This document shows, one piece after another, positions 30,917-42,703 of a DNA stretch of 48,057 nt. How positions within the stretch are numbered: the stretch's first letter is position 1; each line of letters starts with the position of its first letter. The notes beneath the pieces were generated by a model. It saw only the letters and a list, made by a program, of their open reading frames with translations, searched no databases and was not told the origin of the DNA. The position numbers and the translations under genes are program-made. The stretch spans positions 1 to 48,057 of the forward strand of contig JACPFM010000092.1 in the NCBI GenBank assembly GCA_016182965.1, in the 5' to 3' direction. This DNA is from Deltaproteobacteria bacterium (GTDB taxonomy: Bacteria > Myxococcota_A > Polyangia > Polyangiales > JADJMO01).

Positions 30917-31924
30917 TCAGTGCTTGACGCAGACGGCGCGGAGCTTCGGGCTCGTGGTCGCGGCCTCGAGGTGCACCGTATGGGCGTTGTCGAGGTAGAG
31001 CTTGCAGGCTTCGATCGCCGCGCCCGTCGCATCGAGGGCCACGTACGCGGTCGCGAGGAGCTTTCCGATGCGGGCGAGCTGGCTGCGTGTGAGATCGCCG
31101 GGCTGCTCCCGGCGTGCGGGATCGCCGGGCTGCTCCCGGCGTGTGAGATCGCCGGGCTGCTCCCGGCGTGGATCGAGGGGCTGCTCCCGGCGTGTGAAAT
31201 CGCCCGTGCCGAGCAGGCGGTTGCCGTGCGCCACCGCGTCGATCCATCGCCCCTCGACGACGGAGCGCTGGAGGGCCGGCAGCTGCTCCTCGATCGCGCG
31301 TTGACGCTCGAGGATGCGCCCGGCAGCGAGGCCGAGCGCGCCCGCGTCGCCGGCGGCCTCCGCCTCGCCCGCCGGGGTCAGCGGCAGGTTCTTCAGCGGG
31401 ATGAGCACGACGTCGCCGCGCTTGATGTCGTTCTTCCTCAGGTCGTTGAAGACGACCAGCTGCCAGGCCAGCATCTTGTCGCCGAGGTAGCGCTCGGCGA
31501 GATCGAAGATGGTCTCGTCGGCGGCGGCGAAATGACGGAGGACGTACGGCACCACGATGACCATGCCCGGGTCGGGCGGCAGCCACGGGTGGCTCCCGTT
31601 CGCCTCGGCGAGAACGGCGGCGTGACGCGGATCGCCGAGGAAGCGGTCGGCGAGCGCGATCCAGGTGTCGCCCAGCGCGGCGCGTTGATGGCTGACGGCG
31701 GGGATCTCCAGCCGCATGCCCGGCGCGATCGCGCTGCCGCCCTGCGCGTCGAGCGCGTTGGCGCCCACCAAGACGTGCTCGAGGTCGGGCCGCCCGTAGA
31801 CGGCCTTGGCGATGGACGCGAGCGTCTCGCCCTTGCGCACGACGTGCGGGAACGCATGCGCATCGTGCGCGGCGAGGGTGCCCAACGCGGCGACCAGGGT
31901 GAAGGCGAGCGTCGTTCGCTTCAT
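30917..31924 (-). CDS. Exported LysM-domain protein with TPR-like tail
   Basis: The 335-aa product has a signal peptide (MKRTTLAFTLVAALGTLAAHDAHA). LysM-type modules follow (VVRKGETLASIAKAVYGRPDLEHVLVGANALD, LGDTWIALADRFLGDPRHAAVLAEANG, FAAADETIFDLAERYLGDKMLAWQLVVFND), which usually bind peptidoglycan or chitin-like glycans. A helical C-terminal part resembling a TPR follows. Between them is an Arg/Glu/Gln/Pro insert of 9-residue repeats (TRREQPGDL). It begins 5 nt after the Ser/Thr kinase stop, so both are likely co-transcribed and may act in envelope signalling. Confidence 0.82.
   Translation of the reverse strand: MKRTTLAFTLVAALGTLAAHDAHAFPHVVRKGETLASIAKAVYGRPDLEHVLVGANALDAQGGSAIAPGMRLEIPAVSHQRAALGDTWIALADRFLGDPRHAAVLAEANGSHPWLPPDPGMVIVVPYVLRHFAAADETIFDLAERYLGDKMLAWQLVVFNDLRKNDIKRGDVVLIPLKNLPLTPAGEAEAAGDAGALGLAAGRILERQRAIEEQLPALQRSVVEGRWIDAVAHGNRLLGTGDFTRREQPLDPRREQPGDLTRREQPGDPARREQPGDLTRSQLARIGKLLATAYVALDATGAAIEACKLYLDNAHTVHLEAATTSPKLRAVCVKH
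31091..31205 (-). repeat. In-frame hairpin repeats in the LysM gene
   Basis: Four units of about 25-27 bp encode TRREQPGDL-like 9-residue repeats. Most units contain GCCGGG-CTGCT-CCCGGC, a 6-bp stem. The repeats lie between the LysM region and the helical tail. Confidence 0.8.
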
Positions 31925-31929
31925 GGCTC

Positions 31930-33483
<1,554 letters not shown>

Positions 33484-33489
33484 CGGGCG

Positions 33490-33495
33490 GAAGTA
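33490..33495 (-). promoter_or_regulatory. Possible -10 element (TACTTC) of the PEGA kinase gene
   Basis: Minus-strand CGCTACTTC with a 6-nt gap to GTG 33483, the same spacing as at the TPR gene. The hexamer deviates from TA-n-n-CT. The other 188 nt between the two divergent genes show only an imperfect inverted repeat near 33541-33578. Confidence 0.25.
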
Positions 33496-33671
33496 GCGCG
33501 AGTCTCGACGTGCGCGAAGGGGCAAGGGGCCACGCGCGCATCCAGCGCCGCTGCAACCATCCGGCGCCGCCGTCTGGAAAAGTCAACGCCGGACTGACCC
33601 GCCCATTCCGTACTGGACAGCCGGGCCGCTTTACGGATTTTGGTACGTGCTCCCACCCCGAAGGTCGCTCC

Positions 33672-35275
33672 ATGCGCGCGCTCCGTCTCGCTTCCTCCTC
33701 GCTGATCCTCGCCTGGTCCCTCGCCGGTCTCGTCGCCTGCAGCAGCGCCGCCGGCGGGATCATGGACGGCCCGCCGGCGGAGCCGCCGGCCGAGGAGCCG
33801 CCGGCCGAGGAGCCGCCGGCCGAGGAGCCGCCGCTCGAGGAGGACGCGGGGGCGTCGACGACGGCCGACACCGGCGCGCGCAAGGACTCCGGCAGCGGCA
33901 CGCGGCCCGACAGCGGCTCGTCGACGCCGCCCGACGCCAGCCTGCCGGTCGACACCGGCTCGCCGTCGTCTCCCGACACGGGCTCGGTGAGCGGCTTGCC
34001 GCTCGTCGCCAACCTCGGCATCTCGGAGATCGCCTGGTTCCAGGGGGTGAAGGTCCCGGTCGCCAAGGGCGGGGTGAGGGTCACGACCCGCGGCGCCGAC
34101 GTGATCGCCGGTCGCGAGGCGCTCGTCCGCGTCTACGTGGCACCGCGATCCGGCTGGGTCGCCACCGAGGTCGTCGGACAGCTCCAGCTGGTCTCGGCCT
34201 CGGGGACCCGGACCTACTCCGCTTCGTTGATCCCCACCGCGGCCTCGAGCGACGCCGTGCTCGGCTCGACGCTCAACTTCGATGTCCCGACCGACGTCCT
34301 CTCGGTCGACACCCGGTACTCCGTCGCGCTGTTCGCCAAGAGCGGCGGCGGTTCCGGCGACACGAGCGGCGCGCGCTACCCCGCCGGCGGCACCGCCAGG
34401 CGTTCTACGCGATGTTCCCGGCCAAGCGCGTCGAGGTGACCGTGCGCGCGCCGGTCGCCTGGACGACGACCATCGGCGCCAACGGTACGGGGTTCAGCAC
34501 CGTGCTGCAGGCGATGGTGAAGCTGCGCGCGTCGGACGGTGCGCCGAAGGACGTCTACTATTACGGCGCCTTCGCCCCCAACACCTCGTTCTCCACCTAC
34601 TGCGGGTACGGCTGCGTGACGGGCCTCTGCGGGCTGCTCACGTATCCCTCCGACGCGACCGGGCGCGCGTGCGTCGGCGTCGGCTTCAGCGGCAGCGACA
34701 GCGCGCAGACCGCAGCGCACGAGATCGGCCACGCGCACGGTCGCGCCCACGCGCCCTGCAGCACCAGCGACTACGACTCCGCCTATCCGTACTCCGGCGG
34801 CGCCATCGGCGCCTGGGGCTGGGATCTGGTTCAAAAGAAGCTGCTCAACCCCTCGACTACCAAGGACTTCATGGGCTACTGCCGCCCGTCCTGGGTGAGC
34901 GACTACACCTTCCGCGCGCTCGGCACGCGCATGTCGTACGTGTCGGGCTCCGCCGACGTGATCGTCCCCTCCGACTCGTCGAGCGCGGGGGCGCCGCGCG
35001 CCTACCGCTTCGTCGACGTCGCCGGCGACGGCCGCCTCACGTGGGGCGATCGGGTGATGCTGCCGGAGCCGCCGCTCGCCGAGCCGCACACGGTGCGATG
35101 GCTCGATGCGTCAGGCACGGTGCTCGAGTCCGCGACGGGCCACTACTATCCTTATGACGATCTGGCCGGTGGCTACATGCTCGTACCCGAGGCGCCGATC
35201 GGCGCCGCGTCCGTCGCGGTCGGCGGCTTCGCCGCGTCCGGCGTCGAGATCCGCATCCCGCGCCCGGCGCCGTAG
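33672..35275 (+). pseudogene. Metzincin-type lipoprotein broken by an internal deletion and frameshift
   Basis: From ATG 33672 the frame gives a lipoprotein signal (MRALRLASSSLILAWSLAGLVAC), a PAEEPPAEE linker, and a domain matching its neighbour at 35376 (ISEIAWFQGVKVPVAKGG, ALVRVYVAPRSGW, TRYSVALFAKS). At about 34390-34405 the frame shifts. The first frame stops at 34437-34439, while the second continues as FPAKRVEVTVRAP, through the zinc motif HEIGHAHGRAHAPC and Met-turn FMGYC, to 35275. Relative to the paralog, about 43 residues (roughly 130 nt) are missing at the junction. The remaining domains are intact, so the damage is probably recent. Assembly error or programmed frameshift are less likely alternatives. 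Confidence 0.8.
33772..33838 (+). repeat. 15-bp coding repeats (PPAEE) in the metzincin lipoprotein linker
   Basis: GAGCCGCCGGCCGAG-type 15-bp units are repeated about four times and encode PPAEE, directly after the lipidated Cys region. Confidence 0.75.
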
Positions 35276-35360
35276 CTGGACCATCGCGGACCAACCGCGC
35301 CGCCTTCGCTTCGCGGATGATTTTCTTCCGGTGCGTCCGGGCAATCGACCTTCGATTGAG

Positions 35361-35366
35361 TAGGCT
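35361..35366 (+). promoter_or_regulatory. Candidate -10 element (TAGGCT) of the intact metzincin gene
   Basis: TAGGCT ends 9 nt before ATG 35376 within the 100-nt space after the broken paralog. The spacing and hexamer match cinA exactly. Confidence 0.5.
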
Positions 35367-35375
35367 AGGGCCCGC

Positions 35376-36914
35376 ATGCTTTCGCTCCGTCTGTTCGCTT
35401 CGCTATTGGCCGTCGCCGCCGTCGCCTGCTCCTCCAGCGCAGGCTCGCTCGAACCGGCCGAAGACCTCCCGCCCGGCGTGATCTCCACCCGCGGCATGGA
35501 GCTCGCCAAGGGCCTCGCGATCCGCGAGATCGCCCTGTTCCAGGGGCCGAAGGTCACCCTGATGAAGGACGGCGCGAAGAACGAGACGCGTCCGGCCCCG
35601 GTCATCGCCAACCGTCGGGGCCTGCTGCGCGTCTACGTCACGCCGGCCGAGGACTGGACGGCGCGCGACGTGGTCGCGACGCTGACGTTGTCCGGCGGCC
35701 TCGGCAAGAAGGTGGCGACGGCGCAGAAGGCGCCGACGGGCCCCTCGACCGACGAGGACCTCGAGTCGACGTTCAACTTCGACATCGACGTCGACCAGAT
35801 CGCCTTCGACACGGCGTACTCCGTCACCCTGAAGACCGCGCCCGATCAGAAGGCGGCCGGCGACGGCGCCGCCGCGCAGTACCCGGCCGACGCGGTCGGG
35901 GGGCGCTCCGAGCCCCTCGAGCCGAAGTACACCGGCGACGTGCTGAGCGTGATGATCGTGCCGGTCCAGTACAACGCCGACGGCAGCGGCCGGCTCCCCG
36001 ACACGAACGAGGAGCAGCTCGAGCGCTATCGCGCCGGCTTCAGCAAGCTGTACCCCGCCCGCAAGGTCGAGATCACGGTGCGCGAGAAGCCCTTCCCCTG
36101 GTCGACGCCGATCACGCGCACCGGGTCCGGGTTCGGCGAGATCCTCAACGCCATGATCCGGCTGCGCCAGACCGACGGCGCGCCGAAGGGCACGTACTAC
36201 TACGGCGCGTTCGCCCCCGCCTCGAGCTTCCCGACGTTCTGCGGCGGCGGCTGCGTCGCCGGCCTGAGCCCCCTCGCGGAGCGCCCCGATCAGACGTGGA
36301 CCGCGGCGAGCGTCGGCCTCGGCTTCGGCGGCGACTCCGCGGTCGGCACGGCGACTCACGAGGTCGGCCACGGTCACGGGCGCAACCACTCGCCGTGTCA
36401 GCCCGGCGGCGGCACGATCAACGGTCTCGACACCCGCTACCCGTACGCCGGCGCCACCCTCGGCGTCTGGGGCTTCGACATCGAGGCCAAGGCGCTGGTG
36501 AACCCCACGAAGAACAAGGACTTCATGGGGTACTGCCAGCCGGACTTCGTGAGCGATTACACGTTCGGCGCGCTCGCTACGCGCATGGCGACGGTCTACG
36601 GGTCGTCGGCGTACGAGATCAAGGCCGCGCCGCAGCGGTTCGCGCTGGTCGCCGTCGACGCCGAAGGTCGCCTGACCTCGGCCGGCGAGGTGGTGAGCAG
36701 CGATCCGCCGTTCGGCGAGCCGCGCCCGCTGACCCTCGCGCTCGTCGACGGCAAGCGTGTCCCGGTCACCGGCGCCTTCTATCCCTATGATCACCTTCCG
36801 GGCGGCCTGCTGGTCGTGCCGGTCGAGGGCCGCGGCGTGCGCGCCCCGGTCCTCGCCATCGAGGCGCGCGAGCTGGTGCCGGGCGTCACCTCGAAGCTCG
36901 ACCTCGCTCCCTGA
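35376..36914 (+). CDS. Predicted secreted zinc metalloprotease, metzincin (M66-like) lipoprotein
   Basis: The 512-aa product begins MLSLRLFASLLAVAAVACSS, a probable lipoprotein signal. The extended zinc motif HEVGHGHGRNHSPC (HExxHxxGxxH) and a downstream Met-turn FMGYC identify a metzincin fold. The closest type I can name is the M66/StcE-like group, but assignment to M66 is inference. N-terminal residues 50-200 are beta-rich (IREIALFQGPKVTLMKDG, GLLRVYVTPAEDW). Conserved Cys pairs (FCGGGCVAG) flank the active site. It is the intact copy of a tandem pair; the upstream copy (33672) is broken. The likely role is extracellular or cell-surface proteolysis. Confidence 0.83.
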   Translation: MLSLRLFASLLAVAAVACSSSAGSLEPAEDLPPGVISTRGMELAKGLAIREIALFQGPKVTLMKDGAKNETRPAPVIANRRGLLRVYVTPAEDWTARDVVATLTLSGGLGKKVATAQKAPTGPSTDEDLESTFNFDIDVDQIAFDTAYSVTLKTAPDQKAAGDGAAAQYPADAVGGRSEPLEPKYTGDVLSVMIVPVQYNADGSGRLPDTNEEQLERYRAGFSKLYPARKVEITVREKPFPWSTPITRTGSGFGEILNAMIRLRQTDGAPKGTYYYGAFAPASSFPTFCGGGCVAGLSPLAERPDQTWTAASVGLGFGGDSAVGTATHEVGHGHGRNHSPCQPGGGTINGLDTRYPYAGATLGVWGFDIEAKALVNPTKNKDFMGYCQPDFVSDYTFGALATRMATVYGSSAYEIKAAPQRFALVAVDAEGRLTSAGEVVSSDPPFGEPRPLTLALVDGKRVPVTGAFYPYDHLPGGLLVVPVEGRGVRAPVLAIEARELVPGVTSKLDLAP

Positions 36915-37006
36915 ACACCGGCCGCAGCGTCCGCGATCTCGGCCGACCCGGTCGCCGGCCTGCAGCCGCAGACGCTGCGGCGCCGTCCGAGATTCGCGAC
37001 CGGTGT
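36915..37006. terminator. Complex nested stem between the metzincin and histidine kinase genes
   Basis: ACACCGG (36915-36921) pairs with CCGGTGT (37000-37006). Inside are an imperfect CGCGATCTCGG/CCGAGATTCGCG stem and small hairpins such as CCGCAG-ACG-CTGCGG (3-nt loop). It starts at the metzincin stop codon and ends at the kinase promoter, so it may terminate upstream transcription or belong to the hairpin-array family. Confidence 0.5.
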
Positions 37007-37008
37007 AC

Positions 37009-37014
37009 TAGACT
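37009..37014 (+). promoter_or_regulatory. Candidate -10 element (TAGACT) of the histidine kinase operon
   Basis: GTACTAGACTCG with TAGACT ending 8 nt before ATG 37023. It shares GTACTAG-purine-CTCG with the cinA promoter region. Confidence 0.5.
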
Positions 37015-37022
37015 CGGCTGGC

Positions 37023-38948
37023 ATGACGCCGCGACGCCCGCTGGCCCGACGCGTCCTCGCGTCCTTCGCGGTCGTGGTCGTGGCCTTCGCCGCCACCGTG
37101 GCGGCCGGGCTCACCGCGCAGCGTCGCGCGGCGCAGGACGTCGCCGCCCTGAGCCTCGGCTACCTGCCGCTCGAGACCGCGCTGGCACGCGCGCGCGCCG
37201 CGCAGTGGACGGTCGCGGCGCGCCTCGACCGGCTCCTCGACGATCCGCGCGCCGCGGGCACCACGCGCGAGTGGCTGCAGACGGTGGCGCGCGGTCGCCC
37301 GGCCGTCATCGCCGAGGCGCGCGCGGCGGCGCTCGGCAAGCTCGCCGAGACCGACGAGGCATTCGGCCGCGACGTCGCGCGCGAGCTCGAGGAGATCGAC
37401 AAGAGCCTCGCCGACGCCGCGCGCGGTCTGCCCGATCTGTTCGGCGCGATCGAGGGCGGCGACAAGACGCGCGCCGAGGCGTCGCTGCGCGCGCTGTCGG
37501 CCAAGGAGCGCGGGGCCGCCGAACGCCTCGATGTGCTCGCCGGACGCATCGGTGATCGGCGCAACGCGCTGGTCGCGGCCAGCGGAGCCCGCGATCGGCG
37601 CGCGATGGCCGCCTCGGTCGGCCTCGCGCTGCTGTCCTTGATCGTCGCCGCCGTCGCCACGCGCGCCGTCGGTCGCCGCCTGGCGCCGCTCGGCGTGCTC
37701 ACCGAGCGCGCGCAGGCGATCGCCGCCGGCGATCGCTCGCCGCTGCCCGCCGATCTGGTGGAGGGCCCGCGCGACGAGATCCGCGAGCTCGCGGTCGCGT
37801 TCGGCGCGATGGTCGAGGGCGTCGCCACCCGCGACGCCGACCTGCTCCGCCTGCGCCGGCGTCAGGAGGACATCGTCAACCACCTGCGCGCCGCGGTCGT
37901 CGCGCTGCGCGCCGACGGCGTGGTCGAGGCGGCGAACCCCGCGGCGAGCTCGCTCCTCGGGGCGCGCGAGGGCGACGATCTCGCTGCCGTCGCGCCCGGG
38001 CTGTGGGAGCTCGTGCGGGCGGACGTGGCCCACGCGATCGAGCGAGGGATCGAGCCCGCGGTACGCACCGGCGTCGCCGTCGGTCGCGCGGTGCTCGACG
38101 TGCGCGTGGTCTCCATGCGCAGCGGCGAGGGGCGCCTCGCGCTGCTGGTCGCCGACGACGTCTCCGAGGCGGCGGCGGCGCGCGCCCGGGCGCTGCAGGC
38201 CGAGCGCCTCGCCGCGATCGGCAAGATGGCTGCCCACATCACGCACGAGATCCGCAACCCGCTGTCGTCGATTCAGCTGAACATCGAGCTGCTCGACGAG
38301 ACCCTGCGCAGCGCGGGGTTCGGGCCTGCCGCGGCCGGCGAAGGCGAACAGGAGGCGGTGCGGCTGTTGTCGGCGATCGCGCGCGAGGTCGGGCGCCTCG
38401 CCGACGTCAGCGAGGAGTACCTGCGCGTCGCCCGCCTCCCTTCGCCGCGACCGGCGTCGGTCGATCTCGGCGCGCTGCTGCGCGACGTGGCGATCTTCGC
38501 CCGGCCCGAGCTCGAGCGGGCGCGGGTGACCATCGATCTGCGCCTGCCCGAGCGCCAGGTCATCGTGCCGCTCGACGAGGCGCAGGTGCGCCAGGCGCTG
38601 GTGAACCTCGTGCGAAATGCGCGCGAGTCGATGGAGGACGGCGGCCGCGTGACGCTCGCGCTGGAGGTCGACGACACCGGCGCGGTCCTCGAGGTCGCCG
38701 ACCAGGGCGCGGGCATCAGCGAAGAGGTGCGTCAACGCATCTTCGACCCGTTCTTCACCACCAAGCCGACGGGCACCGGCCTCGGGCTGCCGCTGACCCG
38801 TCAGATCGTCGAGGCGCACGGGGGCACCATCGCCTGCGAGGCGGCCGAGCCGCACGGCACCCGCTTCCGTCTGCGCTTCCCGCGCACCGAGCGCGCGGCC
38901 GACGCTGCGTCGCCGCCAGAGGTCATGGTAGAACCGGCGCCGCGATGA
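37023..38948 (+). CDS. Membrane sensor histidine kinase (NtrB/AtoS-like)
   Basis: The 641-aa product has a membrane helix near residues 10-30, a periplasmic helical sensor of about 165 residues and a second helix near 197-217 (MAASVGLALLSLIVAAVAT). A HAMP segment follows (RLAPLGVLTERAQAIAAGD), then a PAS-like domain (EDIVNHLRAAVVALRADGVVEAANPAASSLLG). The HisKA H-box is MAAHITHEIRNPLSSIQLN, with the phospho-accepting His at about 406. The ATPase domain has VRQALVNLVRNARESM (N box), VADQGAGISEEV and PFFTTKPTGTGLGLPLTRQIVEAHGG. No response regulator gene adjoins it. It overlaps rph by ATGA, so a signalling gene is translationally coupled to RNA processing. Confidence 0.93.
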   Translation: MTPRRPLARRVLASFAVVVVAFAATVAAGLTAQRRAAQDVAALSLGYLPLETALARARAAQWTVAARLDRLLDDPRAAGTTREWLQTVARGRPAVIAEARAAALGKLAETDEAFGRDVARELEEIDKSLADAARGLPDLFGAIEGGDKTRAEASLRALSAKERGAAERLDVLAGRIGDRRNALVAASGARDRRAMAASVGLALLSLIVAAVATRAVGRRLAPLGVLTERAQAIAAGDRSPLPADLVEGPRDEIRELAVAFGAMVEGVATRDADLLRLRRRQEDIVNHLRAAVVALRADGVVEAANPAASSLLGAREGDDLAAVAPGLWELVRADVAHAIERGIEPAVRTGVAVGRAVLDVRVVSMRSGEGRLALLVADDVSEAAAARARALQAERLAAIGKMAAHITHEIRNPLSSIQLNIELLDETLRSAGFGPAAAGEGEQEAVRLLSAIAREVGRLADVSEEYLRVARLPSPRPASVDLGALLRDVAIFARPELERARVTIDLRLPERQVIVPLDEAQVRQALVNLVRNARESMEDGGRVTLALEVDDTGAVLEVADQGAGISEEVRQRIFDPFFTTKPTGTGLGLPLTRQIVEAHGGTIACEAAEPHGTRFRLRFPRTERAADAASPPEVMVEPAPR

Positions 38949-39745
38949 GCACCGCCTCTACCACCACCAGGTCGACTCGCCACGACGGGCGCGGATTCCG
39001 CGAGCTGCGCCGACCCGAGATCCAAGTCGGCTTCCACCGGCCCTCCGAGGGCTCGGTGCTCTACCGCGCCGGCGGCACGGTGGTGCTGTGCACCGCGTCG
39101 GTCGACGCGAAGGTGCCTCCGTTCCTCGAGGGCAAGGGGCAGGGGTGGGTCACCGCGGAGTACCAGATGCACCCGCGCGCGAACCCGCCCCGCCGCGAGT
39201 CGCGCGACGGCCGCGGCAAGGCGCCGAGCGGCCGCACGCAGGAGATCCAGCGGCTGGTCGGGCGCGCGCTGCGCGCCGCGGTCGACCTCGCGAGCATGGG
39301 CGAGCGGCAGATCAGCATCGACTGCGACGTGCTCGAGGCCGACGGCGGCACCCGCACCGCCTCGATCACCGGCGGCTTCCTCGCGCTGGCGCTGGCGCTC
39401 GATCTCCTCAAGCGTCGCGGCGACCTGATCACGCCGGTGCTGCGCATGCCGGTCGCCGCGATCAGCGTCGGTCACGTCAACGGCGCGCACGCGCTCGATC
39501 TCGTCTACGTCGAGGACTCGCGCGCGCGCGTCGATCTGAACGTGGTGGCCACCGAGACCCACGAGATCGTGGAGATCCAGGGGACCGCCGAGGGGCACCC
39601 GGTGCCGCGCAACGAGGTCGATCGGATGGTCGATCTCGCGCTCGAGGGCATCGGCCAGCTCTGCGGGCTGCAGCGTTCGACGCTGGCGGGCGCCGGCGTC
39701 GACCTCGACGCGCTCCTCCGCCGCCCCGAAGAGGTTCCGGCGTGA
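38945..39745 (+). CDS. rph: Ribonuclease PH
   Basis: The 266-aa phosphorolytic 3'-5' exoribonuclease trims tRNA 3' ends. It begins with a short Ser/Thr tail and then HDGRGFRELRRPEIQVGFHRPSEGSVLYRAGGTVVLCTASVD, the expected RNase PH N-terminus. Other family blocks are GWVTAEYQMHPRANPPRRESRDGRGKAPSGRTQEIQRLVGRALRAAVDL and TISIDCDVLEADGGTRTASITGG-type sequence (here QISIDCDVLEADGGTRTASITGG), with the phosphate-binding Arg residues. The ATG overlaps the histidine kinase stop (ATGA) and its own stop overlaps the rdgB start (GTGA). Confidence 0.96.
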   Translation: MSTASTTTRSTRHDGRGFRELRRPEIQVGFHRPSEGSVLYRAGGTVVLCTASVDAKVPPFLEGKGQGWVTAEYQMHPRANPPRRESRDGRGKAPSGRTQEIQRLVGRALRAAVDLASMGERQISIDCDVLEADGGTRTASITGGFLALALALDLLKRRGDLITPVLRMPVAAISVGHVNGAHALDLVYVEDSRARVDLNVVATETHEIVEIQGTAEGHPVPRNEVDRMVDLALEGIGQLCGLQRSTLAGAGVDLDALLRRPEEVPA

Positions 39746-40392
39746 GCGCACCGTCGCTGCCGGCCCGCCGCACCATCGTCGTCGCCACCGGCAACCGCCA
39801 CAAGCTCCGCGAGCTGCGCCAGCTGTTCGCCGATCTCCCGGTCGAGCTCGTGTCGATGGCCGACGCGTCGCGCGCGCCGATCCACGTCGTCGAGGACGAA
39901 GCCACCTTCGAGGGAAACGCCCGCAAGAAGGCCAAGGCCATCGCCGACGCGCTGGCGATGCCCGCGCTCGCCGACGACAGCGGCCTCGAGGTCGACGCGC
40001 TCGACGGCGCGCCCGGCGTGCGCAGCGCGCGCTTCGCCGGCGAGGGCGCGACCGACGCCGAGAACAACCGCAAGTTGCTCGCGGAGCTCGACGCGCTCGG
40101 CCCCGGCTCGCGCACCGCCCGCTTCCACTGCGTGCTGGTCCTCCACGACCCGATCGCGCCCGAGGCGCCGCTCGTCGCCCACGGCCGCTGCGAGGGCGAG
40201 ATCACCGCCAACGCGCGCGGCGCGCACGGCTTCGGCTACGACCCCATCTTCATCGTGAGGGAGGGCGGCGCGGAGACGGGCCTCGCCCGCACGATGGCCG
40301 AGCTCGGCGACGCCGAGAAGAACGCCGTGAGCCACCGCTCGAAGGCCGCGCGAGCGCTCGCGCCGCTCCTCCGACGGTGGCTCGGCGTGTGA
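39742..40392 (+). CDS. rdgB: RdgB/HAM1-type non-canonical purine NTP pyrophosphatase
   Basis: The 216-aa product hydrolyses dITP, ITP and XTP to the monophosphates and keeps the nucleotide pool clean. Family motifs are VVATGNRHKLRELRQLF (substrate-binding T-x-N-x-x-K), FEGNARKKA, ALADDSGLEVDALDGAPGVRSARFAG, GFGYDPIF and SHRSKA. GTG 39742 starts it in a GTGA overlap with rph, an rph-rdgB arrangement seen in many bacteria. It converges on a sigma factor gene 30 nt away across a short GCCCG-TG-CGGGC hairpin (40405-40416). Confidence 0.96.
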   Translation: MSAPSLPARRTIVVATGNRHKLRELRQLFADLPVELVSMADASRAPIHVVEDEATFEGNARKKAKAIADALAMPALADDSGLEVDALDGAPGVRSARFAGEGATDAENNRKLLAELDALGPGSRTARFHCVLVLHDPIAPEAPLVAHGRCEGEITANARGAHGFGYDPIFIVREGGAETGLARTMAELGDAEKNAVSHRSKAARALAPLLRRWLGV

Positions 40393-40422
40393 CGGTCACC
40401 TCTTGCCCGTGCGGGCCCCCGA

Positions 40423-42177
<1,755 letters not shown>

Positions 42178-42703
42178 GACCGTCTCCCGAGATGCCGCGC
42201 GGGGCTCGCGCGGCTTCGACTGCGTGCGGACGCCTTTGGCGCCGCTGGACTCGACCCGTTGTTCGTTACGATTCTTGGAAGTGGCGTTGCGTCGCCGGCT
42301 GTTTGCGGCCTTCGCGGGCTTCGATGTGGGTCGCTGTAGTCGGCGCATATCGGCTTGCTCGTCCAGCACGGTGGGGTAGAACGTCGCCGAGAAGCCAACG
42401 TCGCCCCCCGTGCGCGAACCCGAACCGGGTTCGTGTGAACGGGCTGCAACGCATGTGCCCACGACGCATGGGTTGCGGCGTGGTCACGGAAGCGATTCGG
42501 GAAGGTCGGCCGTCGCCCGTTCCTTGGGCCGCGCCCCGGCGATCGCCAGTGCCTGCCGATCGAATCCTCCCCGGGTGCGTCAAGCGCTTTGCGTCATGCT
42601 CCATGGCGTCCATCAGGTCCGAAGCGAACGCGCTTGCATTCCTGCAAGGAATGCGGCCGCGACGAGGGTCGCGACGCCTCGCGATCCGAGATACGGACGA
42701 GGC
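42178..42703. other. 526-nt divergent intergenic region between sigma factor and ABC exporter
   Basis: No gene with typical codon use is seen here. Two perfect palindromes with 3-nt centres stand out: CGAACCCG-AAC-CGGGTTCG (42415-42433) and GCATTCCT-GCA-AGGAATGC (42636-42654). The second lies about 50 nt upstream of the ABC transporter start and could be an operator. A TACGGA hexamer sits 6 nt before GTG 42704. The part near the sigma gene may be a long 5' leader. Confidence 0.5.
42636..42654. promoter_or_regulatory. Perfect 8-bp inverted repeat, possible operator
   Basis: GCATTCCT-GCA-AGGAATGC is an uninterrupted palindrome with lower GC than its surroundings, upstream of the ABC exporter gene. 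No regulator gene is adjacent. Confidence 0.4.

Noticed and set aside
33672..35275. Programmed ribosomal frameshift in the first metzincin
   Set aside because: No slippery heptamer was seen at the junction, and about 43 residues present in the paralog are missing, which points to a deletion rather than recoding.
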